28,676 nucleotides of DNA from JAAYCU01 sp964401335 (GTDB lineage Bacteria; Planctomycetota; Phycisphaerae; UBA1845; PWPN01). Shown piece after piece: positions 8,082 through 15,489 of the stretch (position 1 is its first letter; each line of letters opens with the position of its first letter). The position numbers and the translations under genes are program-made. Location: contig CAYNYK010000067.1 of the NCBI GenBank assembly GCA_964401335.1, positions 1-28,676 of the forward strand. Reading direction: 5' to 3'. The notes beneath the pieces were generated by a model. That model searched no databases and was not told where the DNA came from. It saw only the letters and a program-made list of their open reading frames with translations.

Positions 8082-8978
8082 GTGCATAAAGTCTTTGACA
8101 TAAATAGCTTAGAAAGAATCGCCATCGTCGGCGTCGGTCTTCTGGGCGGATCGATCGGTTTGGCGTTGCGGGCCGCCGGCTTTTCCGGCGTCCGCGTGGG
8201 TGTCGGCCGCCGCGTTTCGTCCCTTGAACGGGCCCTGGCTTGCGAGGCGGTGGATGAGGTCACTTGCGATACCGCAGCCGGTGTTGCCGGGGCGCAACTG
8301 GTTATTCTCTGTACCCCTATCGGCCGCTTCGAGGAATTGCTTCGCAACATGAAGGCCGCCCTGGCCCCCGGCGCCTTTGTCACCGACGTCGCCAGCACGA
8401 AAACCGAGGTGGTCCGCATGGCCCGTCGTCTGTTGCCGAAAAAGGTGCATTTCGTCGGCTCGCACCCGATGGCCGGATCGGAAAAAACCGGCGTCGAATA
8501 CGCCCGCGCGGACCTGTTCGAGAATGCTCTTTGCCTCGTCACCCCGACCGCCCAAACTCCGGACGCCGATGTTCGCTGGATGCGATCTTTTTGGGAAGCT
8601 CTAGGCGGATTGACGCTCACCCTGACGCCCGCCAGACACGATGCATTACTCGCTCGGGTCAGCCATTTGCCCCACGCGGTGGCTACCGCCCTGGTCGGCC
8701 TGTCCCTGCACGAACAGGCCATCGATCTGGCCGGTCCCGGATTCGCCGATACCACCCGTATCGCCAGCGGCGATCCGCAGATGTGGACCGAGATATTTCA
8801 AACCAATCAACGAGCGATGATCGCCGCCCTCGATCGTCTGATGGGTGAGCTGACCCGCTTTCGCGACCGCCTCAGTCGCAACGATACGGAAGCCATCCTG
8901 CAGTGGCTCAGCCATGCCAAGCAGGCCCGCGATCAATGGCTGGCCGAACGCTACCGAAGAAAGGTTCTACCTCCATGA
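8082..8978 (+). CDS. tyrA: Prephenate dehydrogenase (or arogenate dehydrogenase)
   Basis: TyrA oxidatively decarboxylates prephenate (or arogenate) with NAD(P) on the way to tyrosine. Residues 12-25 contain the Rossmann motif IAIVGVGLLGGSIG. ILCTPIGRFEELL, TDVASTKTEV and the substrate-site block HFVGSHPMAGSEKTGVEYA near residue 125 are typical, as is HDALLARVSHLPHAVATAL further on. The 298-residue length fits the single-domain form, without chorismate mutase or ACT domain. GTG at 8082 is the only start that keeps the whole Rossmann fold; the ribosome site is weak. The stop overlaps the purL start as ATGA, so translation is coupled. Pairing of an aromatic and a purine gene looks like transcriptional convenience rather than a shared pathway. 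Confidence 0.95.
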   Translation: MHKVFDINSLERIAIVGVGLLGGSIGLALRAAGFSGVRVGVGRRVSSLERALACEAVDEVTCDTAAGVAGAQLVILCTPIGRFEELLRNMKAALAPGAFVTDVASTKTEVVRMARRLLPKKVHFVGSHPMAGSEKTGVEYARADLFENALCLVTPTAQTPDADVRWMRSFWEALGGLTLTLTPARHDALLARVSHLPHAVATALVGLSLHEQAIDLAGPGFADTTRIASGDPQMWTEIFQTNQRAMIAALDRLMGELTRFRDRLSRNDTEAILQWLSHAKQARDQWLAERYRRKVLPP

Positions 8979-11944
8979 GCACTACCTCCACTGTTCCCCT
9001 GTGGCGCATCCATATTCATCCGAAACGCCGCGAACTCGACGCTCACGCCGCCGCCGTTCTGCGCGATATCCACGAACTTGGGTTACCCCATGTGAGCCAG
9101 GTCGATTCCGGACGGATTTTTCTGATTCAAGGCGATATAAGCGAGGCAAACATCAGGCGCATTGCCGACGAGCTGCTCGTCGATCCGATCACGGAAGTCG
9201 GCCGGATCGCCTCGGCCGCCGATGCCATTCAAGAATCGCCCAACCATGCACACGCCACGATCGAGGTGCATCTGAAGGGCGGAGTCATGGACCCGGTGGC
9301 CGCTTCGACGCTATCGGCAATCCGCGATATCGGCATCCCGGCCGACGGCCTCGAAGCCGCCACCGCCCGTATCTACGAATTACACGGCGTCGCTTCCCGT
9401 GAGGAACTCGAATTCATCGCCCGGCGGCTGCTTTACAACGATTGCATCGAGGAGGTCTATCTGTCCGGCTTCGGCCGCCACGATGCGCCACCCAACCAAT
9501 TGCCCGTGGCCCCCGAAAGACCTTTTGAAATCCGCCGCGTGTCGATTCGCGATCTCGATGACGCCGCCCTCAACAAACTGTCCCGCGAAGGACACCTTTT
9601 TCTTTCGACCGAGGAAATGCGCGTCATCCGTGACCACTATCGCGATCTTCAACGCGACCCGACCGATCTGGAACTGGAAACCCTCGCCCAGACCTGGAGC
9701 GAGCACTGCGTACACAAAACTCTGAAAAGCGCAGTTCGCTACCGCGGTACGGCCATGCCCGCGAAGGCGGCGATCAAACAAAACCAGATTGACCCGCAAA
9801 CCGTGGAGATACACTACGACAACCTGCTTAAGGAAACCATCGCTCAGGCCACCCGTAAACTGATCGAAAGCGGCCGCGTCAACTGGTGTCTCTCCGTGTT
9901 TGAGGACAACGCCGGCGTGATCGTTCTTGACGAGCAGTATGGCCTCGCCTTCAAGGTCGAAACGCATAATCACCCGTCGGCCATCGAGCCTTACGGCGGG
10001 GCCGCCACCGGCATCGGCGGAGTGATCCGCGATGTGATGGGCTGCGGGCTGGGGGCCAAGCCGATCGCCAATACCGATGTGTTCTGCGTCGGGCGTCCCG
10101 ATTTTCCCATGGATCTGTTGCCCAAGGGCGTGCTTCATCCGCGCCGCATACTCAAGGGTATCGTCTCCGGCGTACGCGATTACGGCAACCGTATGGGCAT
10201 CCCGACCATCAATGGAGCCGTTCTTTTTGATGACCGCTACCTCGGCAACCCGCTTGTCTTCTGCGGATGCCTGGGGCTGATCCCCCGAAACTGCATTCAG
10301 AAGGAGCCGCGGACCGGCGATTTGATCGTGGTCATCGGAGGGCGCACCGGCCGTGACGGTATCCACGGCGCGACTTTCTCCTCCGCCGAACTGACCGACA
10401 CCCACGCCGATGAATTTTCGCACGCCGTGCAGATCGGTAACGCCATCACCGAGAAACAGGTCCTCGACGTGATGATGCGGGCCCGGGATTATCCCGGTGG
10501 CTGCCTCTACACCGCGACCACCGATTGTGGTGCCGGCGGCCTCAGCAGCGCCATTGGTGAAATGGGCGCCAAACTCGGCGCCACCGTCGATCTGGAAAAA
10601 GTCCCGCTCAAATATGCCGGTCTGCGCTACGACGAAATCTGGATCAGCGAGGCCCAGGAACGCATGGTGCTCAGTGTTCCCCCGGCCAATTGGGAAGCCT
10701 TTCGAAAAATCTGTGCCGCCGAAAACGTGGAGGCCACCGTGCTCGGCACGTTCCGCGACGACGGCCGCCTGCTGCTGCGTTACCAAGGCCAGATCGTCGG
10801 CGATATCGACACCGCTTTCCTGCACGACGGCATCCCCCGCACGCGCAAGGAGGCCGCCTGGCAATCGCCGGCCGCTTCCAACGGCCTGCCGGACACTCGC
10901 GGCGATCTTGCTGAACGACTGCTCGACAAGCTGGCCGAGCTGAACACGGCCAGCAAGGAATGGATCATCCGCCAGTACGATCATGAGGTGCAGGGCGCCA
11001 GCGTGGTCAAGCCCCTGGTCGGCCCGGGGCCGGGGCCCTCCGACGGCGCGGTGATTCGTCCCCATCTGGACAAACCCACCGGCGTTGCTCTGGCTAACGG
11101 GTTGTGTCCGGACCTCGGCGAGCAGGATCCCTATTGGATGGCCGTCGCCGGTATCGACGAGGCTATCCGCAATATCGTCTGTGTAGGCGGCAATCCGGAG
11201 CGCACGGCCATCCTCGACAATTTCTGCTGGGGCAACTGCGAGGATCCGCAAACGATGGGCGCCCTTGTTCGCGCCTGCCAGGGCTGCCACGACGCCGCCC
11301 TCGCTTACGGAACGCCTTTTATCTCCGGCAAGGATTCGCTCAACAACGAGTTTGCGTTCGATCCGGCCGACGCCGGCCGTCTGGCCGAGCGTATCCGACT
11401 CTATAACAACCGTATCCGTATTCCCGAAACGCTGCTTATCAGCGCGATATCCGTCATCGATGACGTAAGCCGCTGCGTCACCATGGATGCCAAACGCCCC
11501 AACGCGGATCCCACCTGTTTCTATCTGGTGACCCTCCAGGCCGAGCGGTGGTCGGTCGTGGATATGTCACAGGCGGCCGCCCTGCATCGTGGCATCGCAA
11601 AACTTATCCATGAAGGACGAGTTCTCGCGGTCCACGATGCCGGTAGTGACGGCTGGTTGCCCGCGTTGGCCGAGATGGCCTTCGCCGGATGTTGCGGTAT
11701 CGAAGTCGCCTTCCCCGACTGCGAGCCTTTCACGCCGTTGACCAGCGCCTATGTTCTCCAAACGAGCAAATCCATGGAGTCCGCCGTTCTAGGCCTTGCC
11801 GGTAACGATAAAGGGATCGTCGTTTACCCCGTCGGTGTTTCGATCGGTGAGCCGAAACTTATCTGGAAAGATCGTGATCAACAGACCCGTGGCGTTGAAA
11901 TCGACGCTTTGGATAAAGCATGGCGATCCAGCTTAAACTGGTAA
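8975..11944 (+). CDS. purL: Phosphoribosylformylglycinamidine synthase PurL with two N-terminal PurS-like domains
   Basis: PurL makes FGAM from FGAR, ATP and ammonia in purine synthesis. The 989-residue protein starts at ATG 8975, overlapping the tyrA stop as ATGA; an in-frame ATG at 8903 would lie inside tyrA. From about residue 210 it is a small-type PurL: TWSEHCVHKT, VETHNHPSAIEPYGGAATG, GGRTGRDGIHGATFSSAELT, YDHEVQGASVVKP and FISGKDSLNNEF. No glutaminase (PurQ) domain follows. Ahead of it, residues 9-76 and 94-164 each read like PurS, a protein normally about 80 residues and separate. The second is the clearer copy (IEVHLKGGVMDPVAASTL ending RRLLYNDCIEEVYL); the first is WRIHIHPKRRELDAHAAAVL ending ADELLVDPITEV. 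A single chain thus seems to carry its own PurS dimer. A separate PurQ must supply ammonia. Confidence 0.95.
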   Translation: MSTTSTVPLWRIHIHPKRRELDAHAAAVLRDIHELGLPHVSQVDSGRIFLIQGDISEANIRRIADELLVDPITEVGRIASAADAIQESPNHAHATIEVHLKGGVMDPVAASTLSAIRDIGIPADGLEAATARIYELHGVASREELEFIARRLLYNDCIEEVYLSGFGRHDAPPNQLPVAPERPFEIRRVSIRDLDDAALNKLSREGHLFLSTEEMRVIRDHYRDLQRDPTDLELETLAQTWSEHCVHKTLKSAVRYRGTAMPAKAAIKQNQIDPQTVEIHYDNLLKETIAQATRKLIESGRVNWCLSVFEDNAGVIVLDEQYGLAFKVETHNHPSAIEPYGGAATGIGGVIRDVMGCGLGAKPIANTDVFCVGRPDFPMDLLPKGVLHPRRILKGIVSGVRDYGNRMGIPTINGAVLFDDRYLGNPLVFCGCLGLIPRNCIQKEPRTGDLIVVIGGRTGRDGIHGATFSSAELTDTHADEFSHAVQIGNAITEKQVLDVMMRARDYPGGCLYTATTDCGAGGLSSAIGEMGAKLGATVDLEKVPLKYAGLRYDEIWISEAQERMVLSVPPANWEAFRKICAAENVEATVLGTFRDDGRLLLRYQGQIVGDIDTAFLHDGIPRTRKEAAWQSPAASNGLPDTRGDLAERLLDKLAELNTASKEWIIRQYDHEVQGASVVKPLVGPGPGPSDGAVIRPHLDKPTGVALANGLCPDLGEQDPYWMAVAGIDEAIRNIVCVGGNPERTAILDNFCWGNCEDPQTMGALVRACQGCHDAALAYGTPFISGKDSLNNEFAFDPADAGRLAERIRLYNNRIRIPETLLISAISVIDDVSRCVTMDAKRPNADPTCFYLVTLQAERWSVVDMSQAAALHRGIAKLIHEGRVLAVHDAGSDGWLPALAEMAFAGCCGIEVAFPDCEPFTPLTSAYVLQTSKSMESAVLGLAGNDKGIVVYPVGVSIGEPKLIWKDRDQQTRGVEIDALDKAWRSSLNW

Positions 11945-12281
11945 CTTGATACCGATTTGGCTTCATGGCGTCGCGGAAGAATCGTTGTTATTCCTTATTT
12001 ATCATAATGTTATGAATTATTTAGGCTTTTCTGGATGGTCGGATTATTACATAATGGACACGCGGTTCGCATAATTCTTTTTTATGCACATAAAGCTCGT
12101 TTAATTAATAAGATACGAGCGCTTGGACTTTATTTTTGGATCGTATGGATAAAATCTCCCATTTTTTCTCTTGCCGACGGAATCCCGGCGTGTTATTATT
12201 ATGATCGAGGTTTCAGGAAGGTCGATAATGTAGACGCCGACAATGTGTGTCATGATTATGTTTGGTTGTCGTCGAGAGGCC
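11945..12281. other. AT-rich gene-free interval after purL
   Basis: About 340 bp of clearly AT-rich sequence without a credible gene: the open frames present are short and have no family features. GCTCGT at 12095-12100 and ACGAGC at 12115-12120 can form a 6-bp stem, but no T-run follows directly, so I do not call a terminator for purL. The interval ends at a consensus -10 box. The composition break from purL is sharp. Confidence 0.6.
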
Positions 12282-12287
12282 TATAAT
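12282..12287 (+). promoter_or_regulatory. Consensus -10 box (TATAAT) upstream of the PEP-CTERM leader
   Basis: A perfect TATAAT sits 15 bp before the first of the four leader repeats. No good -35 box lies at 16-18 bp (TGTTTG at 17), so it may need an activator. If used, transcription would start near 12294 and give a leader of about 290 nt before the PEP-CTERM gene, containing every repeat copy. Confidence 0.4.
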
Positions 12288-12302
12288 GAAACCGTGTGGT
12301 GC

Positions 12303-12558
12303 GGGGTTTAGAAGCATGTCGTGGGCGACGACGCCCTGTTTCGATATTTCGCCGAGGGCCGGCGGAAACTTACCGGGATAAGAAGCATATCAGAGCCAGG
12401 GGACTGGCCTCGTCAGCATGGTAGGCGTGATGGTTTAATACCGTCATGCTCAACCAGGCATGCACGAAAAGTTTAGGGGATTAAGAAGCATATAACGAAC
12501 GCCAAGCGGCTCGGGAACGGTTCTCGAGACCGATTCATCTGGTCAGGGGATAAGAAGC
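12303..12558 (+). repeat. Four copies of a GGGGATAAGAAGCATAT-like motif in the PEP-CTERM leader
   Basis: Copies begin at 12303 (GGGGTTTAGAAGCAT), 12375 (GGGATAAGAAGCATAT), 12476 (GGGGATTAAGAAGCATAT) and 12546 (GGGGATAAGAAGC, tail changed). The shared AGAAGC cores are 71, 103 and 69 nt apart. Possible hairpins lie between copies: GTCGT/ACGAC just after copy 1, CCAG-GGGA-CTGG after copy 2, and a CTCGGGAAC/GTTCTCGAG stem after copy 3. The last copy ends 22 nt before the PEP-CTERM ATG, whose own ribosome site (AGGGAG) is separate. I do not recognise the motif as a known riboswitch. It could be binding sites for a protein or a duplicated RNA element. Confidence 0.6.
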
Positions 12559-12580
12559 GACTGGATGAGGGAGCGGTTAT

Positions 12581-13237
12581 ATGCGATCGATTGGGAAGGG
12601 TAAGGTATCGTTTTCTGGGTTAACACTGGGACTTGTATGCATGGCGGGTTTGCTTTGCGGGGTAAGCGTTTCGAGTGCCGAGGCTTCGCTCATCACAACC
12701 GTTGCGACGTTTTCGGATCCAGCGGCCAACGGCAGCACGCCGTTATTTACGTTGACGGGAAGCGCATCAGCAGTCGGGTCCACTCTCACTGGAGGGTGGA
12801 GCGGGACAGGTCTTGATTTAATCATTCCCTGGACCAACACAACTTACGAGGACGCAACGTTCACCATGGATTCGCTTACGGTGACGGCCCCATACGTCCT
12901 CTCGGGTGGTCAGATTATTTTCTACGATAACCTGAACAACCCGATCCTTCAGATCGACTTTGACAGCGCGATGCTCTATGCGCCATTCGGATTCGGGGCC
13001 AGCACATTAGAGAGTCATAATGTGTCCTTTTCCGGGACGGCTGTCTCGTTCCCCGTGCTTGGCGAAGAGTCTTTCGCGTTCAGTTTCGCGAACCAGGTCA
13101 TTGTATCGTCATCCCCGTCCGTGAGAACCTATACCGCGGCCTTTACCTCGTCCGCTCTGATACCGGAACCGACGAGCCTTGCCTTGATCGTTTTTGGCAC
13201 ACTGGCCGTGACCTTCGTCAGGATGCGGAAGCGCTGA
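12581..13237 (+). CDS. PEP-CTERM sorting-domain protein, exported
   Basis: The 218-residue protein has an N-terminal signal peptide (hydrophobic LTLGLVCMAGLLCGVSVSS, likely cleavage near residue 35). Its C-terminus is a textbook PEP-CTERM anchor: IPEPTSLALIVFGTLAV, ending in RMRKR (residues 194-218). Such tails are recognised and cleaved by an exosortase (EpsH/XrtA type), releasing the protein to the cell surface or exopolysaccharide. No exosortase gene lies in this window. The middle is Ser/Thr/Gly-rich with alternating hydrophobic residues, consistent with a beta-sandwich, but I recognise no enzymatic motif. The ATG at 12581 follows AGGGAG by 7 nt. A repeat-bearing leader precedes it and a strong terminator follows 45 bp after the stop, so it is probably a single-gene transcript. 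Confidence 0.9.
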   Translation: MRSIGKGKVSFSGLTLGLVCMAGLLCGVSVSSAEASLITTVATFSDPAANGSTPLFTLTGSASAVGSTLTGGWSGTGLDLIIPWTNTTYEDATFTMDSLTVTAPYVLSGGQIIFYDNLNNPILQIDFDSAMLYAPFGFGASTLESHNVSFSGTAVSFPVLGEESFAFSFANQVIVSSSPSVRTYTAAFTSSALIPEPTSLALIVFGTLAVTFVRMRKR

Positions 13238-13252
13238 CCCACGGCCCGGCCG

Positions 13253-13281
13253 TTGGTATCATTTTACAGATAGATTATTAT
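13253..13281 (+). promoter_or_regulatory. Probable promoter of the first sulfatase, abutting the terminator hairpin
   Basis: TTGGTA (13253-13258), a 17-bp spacer and TATTAT (13276-13281) form a good sigma70-like pair. The -10 box ends one base before the terminator stem begins. The predicted start near 13288 would fall inside the left arm of that stem. Confidence 0.45.
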
Positions 13282-13316
13282 GAGCAATCCCGGCGTACCG
13301 GGGTTGCTCATTTTTT
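13282..13316 (+). terminator. Rho-independent terminator after the PEP-CTERM gene
   Basis: GAGCAATCCCGG (13282-13293) pairs with CCGGGGTTGCTC (13298-13309) in a 12-bp stem with one G-T wobble and a CGTA loop, followed by ATTTTTT. It ends only three bases before the ribosome site of the next gene. Confidence 0.9.
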
Positions 13317-13330
13317 ATGAGGAGGCGCTT

Positions 13331-14902
13331 GTGACCCGCAAACCGATCATCGCTATTGTGACTGCCGGCCTCATGCTCTGGATGGCTTGCCTGTCCCCCG
13401 CCGCTTACGCCGCGGAAGCGAGCTCCCGGCCGAACATTGTACTTATCATGTGCGACGATATGGGCTTTTCCGATATCGGTTGTTACGGCGGCGAGGTGCA
13501 AACGCCCAACCTCGATCGTCTGGCCGCCGAGGGCCTGCGTTTCACCCAGTTCTACAACTGCGCCAAGTGTACCACGACGCGGGCGTCGGTGATCACCGGC
13601 CTGCACCCTCGCCCCATCGACAGTCTGCTCAAGTCGAACATGGTTACGCTCGGCGAAGCCCTCGGCGCTGCCGGTTATCGCACGGCCCTTTCCGGCAAAT
13701 GGCATCTCGGCCGCGAGGACACCGTGCATCCCTATCGTCGCGGGTTCGAGGAATACTACGGCTTGCTCGACGGCTGCTGCAACTACTTCAACCCGGCCCG
13801 GCCTGATCCGGACTTCAAGGGCGGGCACAAGCGCTTTTTCGGCCACAACGATCAACGCATTACCGAATTCCCCAGGGATTTCTACACCACCGATGCCTTC
13901 ACCGACCACGCCATCGCCACCATTCGACGCTTCGCCGCCGACAAGCAACCGTTCTTTATTCACGTCTGCTATACCGCTCCACATTACCCCTTGCACGCAC
14001 GGCCGGAGGACATCGCCCGCTATCGGGGCAAATACATGATGGGGTGGGACCGGATGCGCGAGCAGCGTTTTGAACGTCAGCGAAAAATGGGACTGGCGGA
14101 GCCTTCGTGGAAACTGTCCGGGACCGACGAGCGAACCTATGCCTGGGCCGAGGCCGACCACGAATTCGAGGACCTGCGCATGGCCGTCTACGCCGCCATG
14201 ATCGATTGCATGGACCGCAACATCGGCCGCCTCATGCAAACGCTGAAAGAGGTCAACGTTCAGGACAATACGTTGGTTTTGTTTCTCTCGGACAACGGCG
14301 GTTGCAGCGAGGAGCTCGGCAAACGCGACCCGGCCACACGCCGCCCCGGAGCGGTCGATGACTACGTGGCCGTCGGCCCTGCCTGGGGATGGGCGCAGAA
14401 TGCGCCGTTCCGCCGCTACAAGGCGTGGGTCCATGAAGGCGGCATCACCACGCCGTTGATCGCCTGGTGGCCCGGCCGCATCCCAGCCAACACCATTACC
14501 CGCCAGGTCGGCCACGTGATCGATTTCATGCCTACGTTTCTCGAACTGGCCGGCGCGGATTATCCCAAGCGCTACAAAGGAAACGATATCCTCCCTGTCG
14601 AGGGCCGCAGCCTGATCCCGATCTTCGCCGGTCTTCAGCGTCAGGCGCATCCGATGCTGGCCTGGTACTGGTCGGGCAATCGCGCGATTCGGCAGGGCGA
14701 TTGGAAACTCGTCTGGGACAAAAACTATAAACGCTGGGAGCTTTACGACCTGTCCGTCGACCGCTGCGAAACCAACGATCTGGCCGCCGCCTTTCCGGAT
14801 CGCGTCCGCCAAATGAGCGAGGCCTGGACCCACTGGGCTCGCGATACCGGTAATCTCGAAGAAGAGGAGGCCAAGGCAGCAAGTAAGCGAGGGAGCAAGT
14901 GA
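13331..14902 (+). CDS. Exported type I sulfatase (arylsulfatase family)
   Basis: It hydrolyses sulfate esters, probably on sulfated polysaccharides. The 523-residue chain starts at GTG 13331, preceded by a perfect GAGGAGG; an in-frame ATG at 13280 lies in the terminator hairpin and is rejected. A signal peptide ends near AYA-AEA (about residue 28). Metal ligands appear as MCDDMG (D42, D43) and SDNGG. The formylglycine Cys is C80 in CTTTRAS, with GKWHLG and APHYPLHA as further active-site blocks. The third position of the CxPxR motif is Thr instead of Pro or Ser, a variant present in parts of the S1 family. A formylglycine-generating enzyme or anSME must act on it, but neither is in the window. 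The C-terminus (EEEEAKAASKRGSK) is low-complexity and is encoded partly by a tandem DNA repeat that runs past the stop. Confidence 0.95.
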   Translation: MTRKPIIAIVTAGLMLWMACLSPAAYAAEASSRPNIVLIMCDDMGFSDIGCYGGEVQTPNLDRLAAEGLRFTQFYNCAKCTTTRASVITGLHPRPIDSLLKSNMVTLGEALGAAGYRTALSGKWHLGREDTVHPYRRGFEEYYGLLDGCCNYFNPARPDPDFKGGHKRFFGHNDQRITEFPRDFYTTDAFTDHAIATIRRFAADKQPFFIHVCYTAPHYPLHARPEDIARYRGKYMMGWDRMREQRFERQRKMGLAEPSWKLSGTDERTYAWAEADHEFEDLRMAVYAAMIDCMDRNIGRLMQTLKEVNVQDNTLVLFLSDNGGCSEELGKRDPATRRPGAVDDYVAVGPAWGWAQNAPFRRYKAWVHEGGITTPLIAWWPGRIPANTITRQVGHVIDFMPTFLELAGADYPKRYKGNDILPVEGRSLIPIFAGLQRQAHPMLAWYWSGNRAIRQGDWKLVWDKNYKRWELYDLSVDRCETNDLAAAFPDRVRQMSEAWTHWARDTGNLEEEEAKAASKRGSK

Positions 14903-14940
14903 GCGCTTAAGCGAGTAAGCAAGGCAGCGAGTGAGCGAGG
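14876..14940. repeat. Degenerate tandem repeat (about 16 bp x 4) across the sulfatase stop codon
   Basis: Four units align: GCAGCAAGTAAGCGAGG, GAGCAAGTGAGCGCTTA, AGCGAGTAAGCAAGG and CAGCGAGTGAGCGAGG. The sulfatase stop TGA (14900-14902) lies in the second unit, so the last nine or so codons are repeat-derived. The last unit also forms the left arm of a hairpin with 14967-14976. Confidence 0.7.
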
Positions 14941-15289
14941 TACGATTACCAGCCCGCGACGCATTTTACCTCGCTCGCTACGGCCAAGCTTCACCCGGCT
15001 CCGCCATGGCGCGCGGAGCCCCGCAGAGCCGGGCCGCTGGCGGGGAAAACTGAACACTGATCGCTGAATACTGTAAACTAACCGCCCAAGCTGTCTCGCT
15101 GTTCGTGGTTTATCCTCGACCTTGCTCGGCCATGCATTGGGTACCCATTCGTACCCCCTTGGGTTTTTCCCCAGAGAGAGCCTCTCCCTCGGCCCAAGCC
15201 CGATGACCGCCGGTTTATTGGCCGTCCTTGGCGAATCAAAAGGATTGCATCAAAAAACTGTTTTTTGCGGAAAAGCAAACACAATCCGT
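14903..15289. other. Gene-free interval with inverted repeats between converging genes
   Basis: No credible gene. GAGCGAGGTA (14933-14942) pairs perfectly with TACCTCGCTC (14967-14976), loop 24 nt. GGCTCCGC (14997-15004) pairs with GCGGAGCC (15013-15020), flanked by CCCGGCT/AGCCGGG. Neither has a clean T-run, so terminator function is unproven. Around 15045-15075 the sequence shows near-repeats of CTGAACACTGA. Near 15240-15275 the minus strand has a weak TTTGC/GCAAA stem followed by CAGTTTTTT, which might end the minus-strand lipoprotein transcript. Confidence 0.5.
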
Positions 15290-15445
15290 CTATAACTGTT
15301 CCTCGCCCGGCGAAACCATCTTGGGCTCGGATTGCTCGATGCGCTCTTCCTTCTGGATCGTAGTTATTTTCTGTTCGCAACCGGCGGCCAGCAGGGCCAG
15401 CCAAGGAGCAGCCAATATCAGCAAAGCCAGCAACGTGCGGCGCAT
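15290..15445 (-). CDS. Small lipoprotein, 51 residues
   Basis: The protein begins MRRTLLALLILAAPWLALLA and has a lipobox LAAGC with the lipidated Cys near residue 23, followed by a short polar tail rich in Glu, Gln, Lys and Ile. I chose the ATG at 15445 because AAGGAG precedes it at good spacing; an upstream start would add only a polar stretch before the signal peptide. It lies 44 nt downstream of the three-domain LPP20-like gene on the same strand, so it probably shares its transcript and its envelope location. The mature part is about 28 residues, too short for an enzyme, and I recognise no family. It may be a small partner or stabiliser of the LPP20-like protein (inference). Confidence 0.75.
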   Translation of the reverse strand: MRRTLLALLILAAPWLALLAAGCEQKITTIQKEERIEQSEPKMVSPGEEQL

Positions 15446-15489
15446 ATTATTCTCCTTGTTTTGTTCATTTACCACATGGTCCCCAATCT

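Noticed and set aside
8903..8974. ATG at 8903 as the start of purL
   Set aside because: It lies within tyrA and adds 24 residues without PurS character; the ATG at 8975 overlaps the tyrA stop as ATGA.
9380..11290. Long minus-strand open frame (636 codons) opposite purL
   Set aside because: Antisense shadow of a fully conserved PurL; no domain signals.
12035..12286. 83-codon open frame in the AT-rich gap after purL
   Set aside because: No ribosome site, unnatural composition, and it covers the TATAAT region; it looks like a chance frame in AT-rich DNA.
12316..12381. A 21-codon open frame in the PEP-CTERM leader, whose stop TAA lies in the second motif copy (GGGATAAG)
   Set aside because: The TAA in other copies does not end comparable frames, there is no good ribosome site, and the peptide has no notable feature. 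It could be a leader peptide but the evidence is too thin.
13280..13330. ATG at 13280 as the start of the first sulfatase
   Set aside because: It would put the terminator hairpin inside the gene and push the signal peptide inward; the GTG at 13331 has a perfect ribosome site.
13259..14833. Long minus-strand open frame (524 codons) opposite the first sulfatase
   Set aside because: Shadow of the sulfatase gene, caused by biased third-position GC.
15078..15404. 108-codon minus-strand open frame overlapping the 51-residue lipoprotein
   Set aside because: It lies in another frame, without ribosome site, and the lipoprotein frame has a lipobox and AAGGAG.
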